This document shows, piece by piece, positions 1 through 6,515 of a stretch of 7,806 nt of DNA. Source of the DNA: DASPSR01 sp035498715 (GTDB lineage: Bacteria; Nitrospirota; UBA9217); NCBI GenBank assembly GCA_035498715.1, contig DATJZV010000069.1, forward strand, positions 1 through 7,806, read 5' to 3'. The position numbers were made by a program, and so were the translations under genes. Position 1 is the first letter of the stretch. Each line of letters starts with the position of its first letter. The notes under the pieces were generated by a model. The model ran no database searches. It worked only from the letters and a program-made list of their open reading frames with translations, and was not told the origin of the DNA.

Positions 1-2
1 GC

Positions 3-119
3 TCGCTCGTTAAAGACGGATCAATGGCGGCCGAGGTTCGCGATATTGCTTCTATCGCAAAAGAGGCCGTCAAGGCAGCGCACGCTGCCGGTGTTTCTAT
101 TGCCGTCAGAACCCCCTAG
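3..119 (+). CDS. C-terminal fragment of an unidentified protein
   Basis: An open frame runs in from the left edge and stops at TAG 117-119, giving about 38 residues that end in ...AVRTP. The fragment is rich in Ala, Val and Lys and looks like an amphipathic helix followed by a short hydrophobic strand (GVSIAV), the kind of ending seen in many alpha/beta enzymes. I do not recognise the family, and nothing catalytic is visible. It lies on the same strand as the cysteine synthase, 82 bases upstream, and a hairpin overlaps its stop codon. It is therefore probably the last gene of the preceding transcription unit. That this is a real coding end rests only on composition and the sensible peptide. 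Confidence 0.45.
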   Translation, partial: SLVKDGSMAAEVRDIASIAKEAVKAAHAAGVSIAVRTP

Positions 120-134
120 CTTCAGCTATGGGGT
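111..134 (+). terminator. Hairpin overlapping the stop of the upstream gene
   Basis: ACCCCCTAGC (111-120) pairs with GCTATGGGGT (125-134) around a TTCA loop, giving ten positions with one C-A mismatch. The following bases include only short T runs (TTTT at 143-146 and again at 154-157) and no clean U tract. It may be a weak intrinsic terminator or an mRNA 3'-end stabiliser. The stop codon TAG lies within the 5' arm. Confidence 0.35.
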
Positions 135-201
135 GGGTCAGATTTTGCTGTCAATTTTGGTATAGTCCTGTAATCATAATATTATTTTTAAAGGGACAAA
201 C

Positions 202-1110
202 ATGGGAGTTCTTGACAGCATCGGCAACACGCCGCTCGTAAAACTGGAGACGCTCAATATTAATCCACGGGTGAAGATCCTCGCGAAGCTCGAAGGCAAT
301 AACCCCGGCGGCTCGGTCAAGGACCGGATCGCGTATTATATGATTAAAGGCGCTGAGGAAGCGGACCGAATCAAAAAAGGGGATACGATCCTCGAGGCAA
401 CATCAGGGAACACGGGTATCGGGCTCGCAATGGTGAGCGCGGCCCTTGGGTACAGAGTGGTTCTCGTCATGCCTGAGTGCGTGAGCCTCGAGCGCAGGAA
501 GATTCTTGAGGCCTTTGGAGCGGAAATTGTCCTGAGCCCGGGCAACGAAGGAACGGACGGCGCAATTAAGCTTGCTGGAAGGCTGAGAGAAGAGTCGCCA
601 GGAAAATATTTCATGCCGAACCAGTTCGACAATCCAGCCAACATCCGGGCCCATTATGAGACAACGGGGAGAGAGATCATTGACCAGACTAACGGAGAGA
701 TTGACGTTTTCGTCGCCGGTATGGGGACCACGGGCACGCTCATGGGAGCAGGCAAGAGGCTCAAGGAGTTTAATCGTAAAATAGCGGTCGTAGGAGTAGA
801 GCCTCTGCTCGGTCATAAGATTCAAGGTCTCAAGAATATGCAAGAGTCCATCGTCCCCAAGATATACGATCCGACCTTTCCCGATGAGATTATCCACGTG
901 AACGATGACGAAGCCTTCACGACAACGCGACGTCTTGCTTTGCAGGAGGGCATTTTCGCCGGCATGAGCAGCGGGGCGGCAGTGTTCGGCGCGCTCACGA
1001 TGGCCAAGCGGGTAGAGCAGGGTACGATCGTGGTGATCCTACCCGACCGGGGCGACCGATACCTCAGCACGTCTCTATTTACATCCGTCTGTGCAAAGTG
1101 CCCGCCGTGA
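202..1110 (+). CDS. cysM: PLP-dependent cysteine synthase, CysM-type
   Basis: This 302-residue cytosolic enzyme of the O-acetylserine sulfhydrylase family makes L-cysteine from an activated serine and sulfide or another sulfur donor. The full fold is present: IGNTPLVKL at the N-terminus, the Schiff-base lysine K40 in GGSVKDR, the substrate loop TSGNTG (67-72), the phosphate-binding loop GMGTTGT (173-179) and GMSSGAA (254-260). DRGDRYLST (282-290) resembles the CysM rather than the CysK branch. The segment LKNMQESIVPKIYDP (210-224) corresponds to the loop that in mycobacterial CysM carries an arginine for O-phosphoserine; here the residue is K211. This leaves the acceptor open between O-acetylserine and O-phosphoserine. 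The C-terminus ends in an unusual CAKCPP, a CxxC pair. AAGGGA sits five bases before the ATG, and length and start match the family. The gene stands alone and converges on ygbA. Confidence 0.92.
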   Translation: MGVLDSIGNTPLVKLETLNINPRVKILAKLEGNNPGGSVKDRIAYYMIKGAEEADRIKKGDTILEATSGNTGIGLAMVSAALGYRVVLVMPECVSLERRKILEAFGAEIVLSPGNEGTDGAIKLAGRLREESPGKYFMPNQFDNPANIRAHYETTGREIIDQTNGEIDVFVAGMGTTGTLMGAGKRLKEFNRKIAVVGVEPLLGHKIQGLKNMQESIVPKIYDPTFPDEIIHVNDDEAFTTTRRLALQEGIFAGMSSGAAVFGALTMAKRVEQGTIVVILPDRGDRYLSTSLFTSVCAKCPP

Positions 1111-1178
1111 TGCATCAGGTTAATTTCACAGGATAAGAGGACAAACGCGCATAATAGAGAGTCTCGGGGCCGGCGGAG

Positions 1179-1511
1179 TTATTGCACATTTGTCCGAAAC
1201 CCATCGACAAAATGGAACAGGGCGAGGAGAGGGTGCTGGCAGGCCATGCGGGGGCCGGCATACCTCATAACTCCTCTGACCTTCTCCCGCATATCAGGGC
1301 TGTAACAATGCACCTGGCAGTTAGCGCAGGTCGTCTTGTTCTCCTGGAATGGACATCGATCGAGGCGCTGGTGAGCATACGCTACAAGAGCCTTACACTC
1401 GGGGCACAATATCTTTTCTGCCTCGCCATGATGGTCGCGACAGTAGATGCTGATCATAGCTTCCATGGTTTTATGTTCCCTGCTCATTCTGAGCGTCTGT
1501 CGTTTGCCCAT
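1179..1511 (-). CDS. ygbA: YgbA-family (nitrous oxide-stimulated promoter family) protein
   Basis: A 110-residue cysteine-rich protein closely resembling E. coli YgbA, a small protein whose expression is linked to nitric oxide stress; its biochemical role is not established. Diagnostic stretches are MISIYCRDHHG (19-29), CPEC (36-39), YAHQRLDRCPF (45-55), CANCQVHCYSP (62-72) and MRYAGPRMACQHPLLAL (82-98). Cysteines 24, 36, 39, 53, 62, 65 and 69 are spaced like a metal- or Fe-S-binding protein, which is an inference. The start is supported by AAGGAG at 1522-1527, ten bases before the ATG. The ATGs at codons 9 and 16 are less well placed. It is transcribed alone on the minus strand, convergent with cysM and divergent from the radical SAM gene, from a promoter with an FNR/DNR-like site. 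That promoter agrees with a role in anaerobic or nitrosative response. Confidence 0.9.
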   Translation of the reverse strand: MGKRQTLRMSREHKTMEAMISIYCRDHHGEAEKILCPECKALVAYAHQRLDRCPFQENKTTCANCQVHCYSPDMREKVRGVMRYAGPRMACQHPLLALFHFVDGFRTNVQ

Positions 1512-1538
1512 AGCTAATCGGCTCCTTATCCTGTTTCT

Positions 1539-1544
1539 ATTATA
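1539..1544 (-). promoter_or_regulatory. -10 box of the ygbA promoter
   Basis: On the minus strand the bases read TATAAT, a perfect sigma-70 -10 element. The predicted start is the A at 1532, leaving a 21-base leader that contains the AAGGAG ribosome site. At the usual 17-base spacing the -35 position (1562-1567) reads TCCTAT, a poor match, so the promoter probably needs an activator. Confidence 0.7.
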
Positions 1545-1566
1545 CTGCTTGCGCTAACACAATAGG

Positions 1567-1580
1567 ATGATTTGTATCAT
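1567..1580 (-). promoter_or_regulatory. FNR/DNR-like operator upstream of ygbA
   Basis: ATGAT-TTGT-ATCAT is a perfect dyad with five-base arms, matching the FNR/DNR consensus TTGAT-N4-ATCAA at four of five bases in each arm. Its centre, 1573.5, lies 41.5 bases upstream of the start predicted from the TATAAT box. That is the standard class II position for FNR-family activators. The protein that binds it cannot be named from this window. Confidence 0.65.
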
Positions 1581-1633
1581 ATGTGCCTGGAGCAACGCCT
1601 GAAGTCGTCTGCCACAGCAGGGGACCTAAATTA

Positions 1634-1645
1634 CTTTGCGCAAAG
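1634..1645. promoter_or_regulatory. 12-bp perfect palindrome over the radical SAM -35 box
   Basis: CTTTGCGCAAAG is its own reverse complement and fully covers the proposed -35 hexamer TTGCGC (1636-1641). A dimeric regulator bound here would block RNA polymerase, so it is a candidate operator. A 12-bp palindrome can also arise by chance, and no family of regulator is recognised. Confidence 0.35.
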
Positions 1646-1664
1646 CGGTCAACAATAGTATAAT
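1636..1664 (+). promoter_or_regulatory. Sigma-70 promoter giving a leaderless radical SAM transcript
   Basis: TTGCGC (1636-1641) and a perfect TATAAT (1659-1664) are separated by 17 bases. Counting the -10 box as -12 to -7 puts the first transcribed base at 1671, which is the A of the ATG. The mRNA would therefore lack a 5' leader, in keeping with the absence of any Shine-Dalgarno sequence (TTCTTC precedes the ATG). Confidence 0.6.
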
Positions 1665-1670
1665 TTCTTC

Positions 1671-3422
1671 ATGTCTCGGAAACTCAAGGAAAAAATTGAT
1701 GCCCTCCTTGCCGTTGAACGCGGGGCCGTCTACAAGGCACGGGGCACTGATGTAGAGATTGCGCTCGCTTATCCGAATACCTACCACGTGGGCATGTCGA
1801 ACCTCGGCGTGCATCAGATCTACGCCATCCTGAACAACCGCCAAGACACGGTATGCGAGCGGGTGTTCCTCCCCGACAAAGAAGACATCGATGAGTATAT
1901 CAAGACCAGCACGAAATTGTTCAGCCTCGAGAGCAAGCGGCCGATGAAGGAATTCGACATCCTTGCTTTCTCGGTCTCCTTTGAGCACGACTATCTGAAC
2001 ATCTTAGAAATGCTGCGCCTCTCCGGTATCCCTGCTCTCAAGCGCGACCGGAGCGGTGATGATCCTCTCGTCATCCTTGGCGGCATCTGCTCATTCTTTA
2101 ATCCCGAGCCGCTCGTGGATTTCATCGACGTAGTAATCGCGGGTGAGGGTGAAGAGGTAGTGAACGAGTTTATCGATGCCTATCGGGAGAACAGAGGAAG
2201 AGGGCGTCTTGATATGCTCAGGGCAATGAACCGGACACTTGGGGTATACGTGCCAGAGTTCTACGATATTGAATATAATGAAGACGGCACGATCAAGGAG
2301 CGAAAGGTAATCGATCCCTCTGCTCCGGACCGCATCGTCAAACGTACTCTTAATGATATTAACAGAACGCCAGCAGCGACGGTGATCCTGACGCCGAACA
2401 CGGAGTTTAGCGACATGTTCCTCTCCGAAATAACACGCGGCTGCGGCAGGCATTGCCGGTTCTGCATGGCCGGCTATATTTACCTCCCGCCGCGAAACCT
2501 CAGTATCGAGAGAGCAATGGAGAAGGCGGGAAAAGCGGATGACCTCTGCGGTAAGATCGGCCTGGTAGGTGCGGCGTTGTCTGACTACCCGTACATTGAC
2601 GATATCTGTTCAGCAATCGAAGGTGGAATATCCGTCTCTTCTCTTCGCGCAGACTCGGTAGGCGAGGCTCTCATTGACCGTCTGGCGAAGAGCGGGCACA
2701 AGACCATCTCGATTGCGCCTGAAGCCGGCTCTGAGCGGTTGAGGAAGGTGATCAACAAAGGCGTTACGGAGGATGATATCATTCGCTCTGCGGACATGAT
2801 ATTTGGCCGCGGCATTCCGAACCTCAAGCTTTATTTCATTCTGGGCTTGCCGACGGAAACACAGGAGGATGTAGACGCCATCATTACGCTCGCAGAAAAG
2901 GTTCGCGAAGTGCAGCTCGCGCACGCGCGGCGAGCAGGAAGGATAGGCAGGATCACGCTTTCGGTAAACTCCTTCGTGCCGAAGCCCTTTACCCCCTTTC
3001 AGTGGGAGCCGATGGAGCAAGTTGATCGTCTGAACAAAAAGCAGCGGTATCTTGAAAAAGCCGTGCGGACTATCGGTAACATGAACATCATCCATGACCT
3101 GCCGAAATGGGAGTACGTCCAGGCCCTCCTCTCGCGAGGCGATCGGAGAATCGGAAGTCTCATCAAAGTTGCGCATGAGAAAAACGGTGACTGGAAAGCT
3201 GCGGCCAGGGAGCTCAATACCTACACAGACTTTTACGTCACGAGACGGCGACCTTTCAGCGAGCTCCTGCCATGGGATTTTATTGACATCGGTGTTCGGA
3301 AAGATTATCTTAGGAACGAATATGAGCGAGCGCTTGAAGGCAAGTTCACACCGTCCTGCAAGGTTGGTTCGTGCAAGACGTGCGGAGTATGTAAAGGACA
3401 ACCGCTAAACTCGAATCCATAA
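1671..3422 (+). CDS. B12-binding-domain-type radical SAM protein (TIGR03960-like)
   Basis: A 583-residue protein of a conserved but functionally uncharacterised radical SAM family. Residues 1-200 form a Rossmann-like region resembling the cobalamin-binding domain of B12 radical SAM enzymes (IALAYPNTYHVGMSNLG, 30-46; GEGEE, 158-162), but the canonical DxHxxG cobalamin motif is not evident. Residues 250-480 form the SAM barrel. The [4Fe-4S] cluster ligands are C258, C262 and C265 in GCGRHCRFC. IAPEAGSERLRKVINKG (348-364) and KLYFILGLPTET (386-397) are typical of the barrel. A C-terminal cysteine group (C563, C568, C571, C574) may bind a further cluster or zinc. In-frame TAG at 1656-1658 excludes a longer N-terminus, and the next ATG would delete a conserved strand, so 1671 is the start. 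It appears to be leaderless. The product acted on is unknown. pgeF follows after 80 bases. Confidence 0.85.
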   Translation: MSRKLKEKIDALLAVERGAVYKARGTDVEIALAYPNTYHVGMSNLGVHQIYAILNNRQDTVCERVFLPDKEDIDEYIKTSTKLFSLESKRPMKEFDILAFSVSFEHDYLNILEMLRLSGIPALKRDRSGDDPLVILGGICSFFNPEPLVDFIDVVIAGEGEEVVNEFIDAYRENRGRGRLDMLRAMNRTLGVYVPEFYDIEYNEDGTIKERKVIDPSAPDRIVKRTLNDINRTPAATVILTPNTEFSDMFLSEITRGCGRHCRFCMAGYIYLPPRNLSIERAMEKAGKADDLCGKIGLVGAALSDYPYIDDICSAIEGGISVSSLRADSVGEALIDRLAKSGHKTISIAPEAGSERLRKVINKGVTEDDIIRSADMIFGRGIPNLKLYFILGLPTETQEDVDAIITLAEKVREVQLAHARRAGRIGRITLSVNSFVPKPFTPFQWEPMEQVDRLNKKQRYLEKAVRTIGNMNIIHDLPKWEYVQALLSRGDRRIGSLIKVAHEKNGDWKAAARELNTYTDFYVTRRRPFSELLPWDFIDIGVRKDYLRNEYERALEGKFTPSCKVGSCKTCGVCKGQPLNSNP

Positions 3423-3502
3423 TCTCTAAATAACATCGAATAGTCAACCTTGAGCCGGATTTAGATCTATGAGCTTTAAAATTATTCAGGGCTTTGGTAA
3501 AT

Positions 3503-4258
3503 ATGATCACCGGTACGAAGAATGATATTCAATATATAACTATTCCTGCGCTGGAAAAGTTCCGCATAATAAAGCATGCCTTCACTACAAGGCAAGGCGG
3601 GCTCGGGGCAAGGAGCAACGGTATCAAGCTGACCGATGACTGGAAAGTATTGGCAGAAGCACTTGGAGTCAATCCGGAGCGGCTTGTTACCGTGAACCAA
3701 GTGCATGGTGAGAATATCGTGAAAGTAGACGACAAGAACTTTAAAAAGGCGAAGACTGTTCAGGCCGACGCCATGATCACCGATGCCAGCGAGATGGCGA
3801 TCGGCGTCGAAACAGCTGACTGTGTGCCGATTCTGCTCGTCGATCCCTTAACTCCTGCTGTTGGAGCGGTACATGCAGGCTGGCGGAGCACCGTGAAGAA
3901 AATAGTCCAGAAGGCCGTGAAGAAAATGCAGGATGAGTTCGGCTCCGATCCATCTCGAATGATAGCGGCGATCGGACCATCGATTGGACCCGAGTGCTAC
4001 GAAGTTGATGAGCCGGTGATGGGGCCTGTTCGGGAAGCTTTTTCTCTATGGAAGGAAGCGGCATCCGCCCGAGGTAGTGACAAGTGGAGCCTGGACATAG
4101 TCAAACTCAACAGGCTTGAACTCGAGCAAATCGGCCTATCGGCGAAGAATGTTCATTCCCTTGGACTCTGTACCTCGTGCAGAAGGGATTTGTTCTACTC
4201 GTTTCGCGCCGAGGGCAGGACCGGCAGGATGCTGTCGGTGATCATGATAAAACCGTGA
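3503..4258 (+). CDS. pgeF: Peptidoglycan editing factor PgeF / laccase-domain protein (YlmD, YfiH)
   Basis: A 251-residue cytosolic protein of the multicopper-oxidase-like DUF152 family. In E. coli the homologue removes wrongly incorporated L-serine from peptidoglycan precursors; relatives also act on purine nucleosides. The zinc ligands are visible: H68 in NQVHG, C107 in ETADCVP and H124 in VHAGWRST. GPSIGPECYEVDEPV (158-172), CTSCRRDLFYSFRAEG and TGRMLSVI complete the family signature. I place the start at ATG 3503, with AGGG at 3488-3491 about eleven bases upstream, rather than at TTG 3494, which is only two bases from that AGGG. The latter would add three residues. The ribosome site is weak. 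Length is normal. It leads a run of genes matching the ylmD-ylmE-ylmG-divIVA cluster. Confidence 0.9.
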   Translation: MITGTKNDIQYITIPALEKFRIIKHAFTTRQGGLGARSNGIKLTDDWKVLAEALGVNPERLVTVNQVHGENIVKVDDKNFKKAKTVQADAMITDASEMAIGVETADCVPILLVDPLTPAVGAVHAGWRSTVKKIVQKAVKKMQDEFGSDPSRMIAAIGPSIGPECYEVDEPVMGPVREAFSLWKEAASARGSDKWSLDIVKLNRLELEQIGLSAKNVHSLGLCTSCRRDLFYSFRAEGRTGRMLSVIMIKP

Positions 4259-4376
4259 AGCAGAGTTTTGGCGAGGGCGTAAATTTTGTGAGAAGTACAT
4301 GTATTAAATGTGAAAAAGGCTTTCGTAAATACTATTCGTTCGTTGCGGTTTCCTGCGAGACAGAAACTCTTGCTCT

Positions 4377-5060
4377 ATGCCAATAGCAGACAACCTCAAG
4401 ATGGTCACAGACAGGATTGCATCTGCTGCAAAACGCTCAGGGCGCGACCTCCTATCCGTTAAACTCGTGGTGGTGACCAAGACCGTCGACGTCGACAGGA
4501 TCCGCGAGGCTGTCGATGCCGGAGCGTTGATCCTCGGTGAGAACCGCGTGCAGGAGGCGAAAGAAAAGATCGAAAAGCTAGGCCCGATTGCGAGCTGGCA
4601 TCTTATCGGCCACCTGCAGACGAACAAGGCAAAGTATGCTGTAAAGCTCTTTTATTTAATTCATTCAGTCGATAGTCTTGAGCTTGCGAAGGAGATCGAC
4701 AAGCAGGCGGCGAAGTTCGGCAAAGTGCAGGATGTGCTAATCGAGGTAAGTATCGCGGGTGAAGCGAGCAAGGCTGGCGTGGCGTCAGAGAATGCTGTTG
4801 CTCTCGTCAAAGGAGTGGCAAAGCTCGAGAATATTTCGATCAAGGGACTGATGACCATGCCGCCCTATTCTGCCAGTCCCGAGGACTCGCGGCCCTATTT
4901 TAAGAAGCTGCGTGAACTGTCCGAGAGCATCTCAAGAGAAAATATTCCCGGCGTATCCATGAATGAGCTTTCGATGGGTATGAGCGGGGACTTCGAGGTT
5001 GCCATCGAAGAAGGCGCGACCATAGTACGCGTTGGCACTGCGATTTTCGGAGAGCGATGA
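4377..5060 (+). CDS. yggS: YggS/YlmE-family PLP homeostasis protein
   Basis: A 227-residue member of the PLPBP family (YggS, YlmE), a single TIM-barrel protein that binds pyridoxal 5'-phosphate. It buffers vitamin B6 and, indirectly, amino acid pools without known catalysis. The PLP lysine is K35 in VVVTKTV. Other signatures are GENRVQE (54-60), WHLIGHLQTNK (74-84), HSVDS (96-100), GLMTM (157-161), ELSMGMSGDFEVAI (197-210) and RVGTAIFG (218-225). The start at 4377 fits homologues. Upstream the frame is open back to TAA 4326-4328 but has no ATG, GTG or TTG. No clear Shine-Dalgarno sequence precedes the ATG, which is odd. The 118 bases between pgeF and this gene show neither a convincing promoter nor a terminator. 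proC follows after 71 bases, a pairing common in bacteria. Confidence 0.93.
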   Translation: MPIADNLKMVTDRIASAAKRSGRDLLSVKLVVVTKTVDVDRIREAVDAGALILGENRVQEAKEKIEKLGPIASWHLIGHLQTNKAKYAVKLFYLIHSVDSLELAKEIDKQAAKFGKVQDVLIEVSIAGEASKAGVASENAVALVKGVAKLENISIKGLMTMPPYSASPEDSRPYFKKLRELSESISRENIPGVSMNELSMGMSGDFEVAIEEGATIVRVGTAIFGER

Positions 5061-5131
5061 TGATTAATTGGAAGTTGAATATAGCGCATTTATAACCTTC
5101 ATTATCCAATTACGCACGTGTTGGAGGCTAT

Positions 5132-5944
5132 ATGGTGATAGATAAAAAGATCGCATTTCTTGGTGGCGGGAACATGGCCGAGGCACTCGTGAAGGGGCTA
5201 ATTGCAGCAGGCACGGTAACGCCGGAGCGGATCCTGGTCACAGACCTTTCACCGGACCGGTTGGAGCATCTTAGAAAGACCTATGGTATTTTTATGCATA
5301 AAAGCAACGAGGACGCGGCGCTCGAGGCAGGAGTCATAATCTTGAGCGTGAAGCCTCCGGTGATCGAGAAGGTTCTTGGAGAAATAGCCACTGCAGTTGA
5401 TGATAAGAAGCTTGTAATCTCTATTGCTGCAGGCATCGCAATCGCGAAGATTGAAAGGGCGCTCAGGGATGGCTCCCGCGTGGTGCGTGCGATGCCGAAC
5501 ACCCCGGCCCTCGTTCTGGCAGGTGCTGCCGCGCTCGCCAGCGGGAAAAACGCGACGGTCGATGACCTTGCCGTGGCTCAGAACATCTTCAACTCCGTGG
5601 GCAGGTCCGTCGTCGTGGACGAGAAGCTTATGGATGCTGTGACTGGACTTTCCGGCAGTGGGCCCGCCTACGTGTTTATGATCATCGATGCGCTGTCCGA
5701 TGCGGGTGTAAAGGCCGGCCTGCCAAGACAGCTTGCGCTCGAGCTTGCCGCCCAGACGGTGTACGGCGCGGCCAAAATGGTGCTTGAGACAAAAGAGCAT
5801 CCCGGAAAGCTAAGGGACATGGTCACGTCTCCCGGTGGCACTACAATCGAGGGACTCCATGCTCTCGAGAAAGGGAAGCTTCGAGCTACGCTTATGAATG
5901 CGGTAGAAGCCGCGACGGCAAGGAGCAAAGAATTAGGAAAATAA
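5132..5944 (+). CDS. proC: Pyrroline-5-carboxylate reductase
   Basis: A 270-residue NAD(P)H-dependent enzyme for the last step of proline synthesis, reducing 1-pyrroline-5-carboxylate to L-proline in the cytosol. The N-terminal Rossmann fold carries GGGNMAEAL (11-19), with SVKPP (72-76) and VRAMPNTPA (118-126) around the cofactor. The helical dimer domain holds GLSGSGPAYVF (172-182) and the signature MVTSPGGTTIEGL (230-242). Length is normal. GGAGG (5123-5127) is four bases before ATG 5132 and seven before the in-frame GTG 5135, so initiation at GTG 5135, one residue shorter, is possible. It follows yggS on the same strand and lies where sepF stands in the Firmicutes cluster. A 221-base gap with an inverted repeat separates it from yggT. 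Confidence 0.96.
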   Translation: MVIDKKIAFLGGGNMAEALVKGLIAAGTVTPERILVTDLSPDRLEHLRKTYGIFMHKSNEDAALEAGVIILSVKPPVIEKVLGEIATAVDDKKLVISIAAGIAIAKIERALRDGSRVVRAMPNTPALVLAGAAALASGKNATVDDLAVAQNIFNSVGRSVVVDEKLMDAVTGLSGSGPAYVFMIIDALSDAGVKAGLPRQLALELAAQTVYGAAKMVLETKEHPGKLRDMVTSPGGTTIEGLHALEKGKLRATLMNAVEAATARSKELGK

Positions 5945-5996
5945 TTCTCACCACATGGACATGGAGACAGGGGAAAGTCAAAGCGATGAGCTCGTT

Positions 5997-6087
5997 GACG
6001 CAGATTCCTGCAGTTGAGCGCGGATGAGGTTTTTGCATAAGTCATGAGAGGTATAACGAGGAACTTTAACCCGCTTTTATCTGTGTC
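5997..6087. repeat. Imperfect inverted element, copy 1 (GACGCAGAT...ATCTGTGTC)
   Basis: GACGCAGAT (5997-6005) and ATCTGTGTC (6079-6087) are inverted with eight of nine bases pairing, enclosing 73 bases. The right end shares a 12-base direct match, TTTATCTGTGTC (6076-6087), with the element near the tmRNA gene (7395-7406). The left arms of both copies continue with a GCGGAT block. The element occupies most of the 221-base proC-yggT gap. Its function is unknown; a REP-like, non-coding dispersed repeat is the likeliest explanation. Confidence 0.5.
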
Positions 6088-6093
6088 TAATAT
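6065..6093 (+). promoter_or_regulatory. Weak candidate promoter for yggT-divIVA-yggU
   Basis: TTTAAC (6065-6070) and TAATAT (6088-6093) are 17 bases apart, 73 bases before the yggT start. The -10 box begins immediately after the right arm of the inverted element. The -35 match is poor, so the call is tentative. It would explain separate expression from proC. Confidence 0.25.
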
Positions 6094-6165
6094 ATCTTTT
6101 TGCCCTGGATAGTTTCGCTCTGCGCCCTGTGTCTCTATGGGGCTGACACGCTTTAAGGAGGAACG

Positions 6166-6465
6166 ATGTTCATATTCGGAAATATTCTGCACGGCATTGC
6201 CGATGTGCTTGACGTGGTGCTGAACATTTATATGTGGGTCATCATCATCAGGGCGCTTATCTCGTGGGTGAACCCCGACCCGTATAATCCCATCGTTCAG
6301 ATTCTCCATCGGTTGACAGAGCCGGCGCTCAGGCCGCTGCGGAAACTGGTTCCTCCGTGGCGAATCGGGATAGACCTCTCACCGCTCATCGCGATCCTTA
6401 TCATCATATTCCTGAGGACGGCGCTGATCCGGACGCTGTATCGCTTGGCGATATCGATGAGCTAA
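6166..6465 (+). CDS. yggT: YggT/YlmG family membrane protein
   Basis: A 99-residue integral membrane protein of the YggT family, linked to osmotic tolerance in E. coli and to division or chloroplast nucleoid organisation in YlmG relatives; the molecular role is unclear. Two hydrophobic segments are visible: about residues 12-34 (VLDVVLNIYMWVIIIRALIS) and 72-92. They flank the conserved loop ISWVNPDPYNPIVQILHRLT and EPALRPLRKLVPP (52-64). AAGGAGG (6155-6161) lies four bases before the ATG and is the strongest ribosome site in the window. A single-repeat protein of this size is usual in Firmicutes and Desulfobacterota, while E. coli YggT is about twice as long. divIVA follows after 50 bases. 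Confidence 0.92.
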   Translation: MFIFGNILHGIADVLDVVLNIYMWVIIIRALISWVNPDPYNPIVQILHRLTEPALRPLRKLVPPWRIGIDLSPLIAILIIIFLRTALIRTLYRLAISMS

Positions 6466-6515
6466 TGTCCCGGACAGGATTTCATGATAGAGACTCAGTT
6501 TGAGGAGGCAATGGC

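Noticed and set aside
1111..1178. Bidirectional terminator between convergent cysM and ygbA
   Set aside because: The GGGGCCGGCGG stretch contains a short GCCGGC palindrome, but I could not find a convincing stem with a T tract in either direction.
1182..1517. Plus-strand open frame opposite ygbA
   Set aside because: The minus-strand product matches the YgbA family over its full length and has its own promoter and ribosome site. The plus-strand product shows nothing recognisable.
1567..1615. The FNR-like dyad as an activator site for the plus-strand radical SAM gene
   Set aside because: A start 41.5 bases away on the plus strand would fall near 1615, where the -10 position reads AGTCGT. The radical SAM gene has its own good promoter 45 bases further on.
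2610..3401. Long minus-strand open frame of 263 codons opposite the radical SAM gene
   Set aside because: The plus strand encodes a recognisable conserved protein across the whole stretch, and the antisense translation shows no family motifs. It is a shadow caused by codon bias.
4177..4386. Short plus-strand open frame with a zinc-finger-like CIKCEKGFRKYYSF segment
   Set aside because: Its first part lies in another frame of pgeF, it lacks a ribosome site and resembles no family I know. The two cysteines alone are not enough.
6129..6149. Hairpin GTGTC...GACAC upstream of yggT as a riboswitch or attenuator
   Set aside because: Only five base pairs with an eleven-base loop, and no conserved aptamer sequence or terminator follows. 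It could be chance.
5249..6309. Minus-strand open frames opposite proC and yggT (183 and 213 codons)
   Set aside because: Both overlap clear plus-strand genes, have Arg/Ser-rich meaningless translations and lack good ribosome sites.
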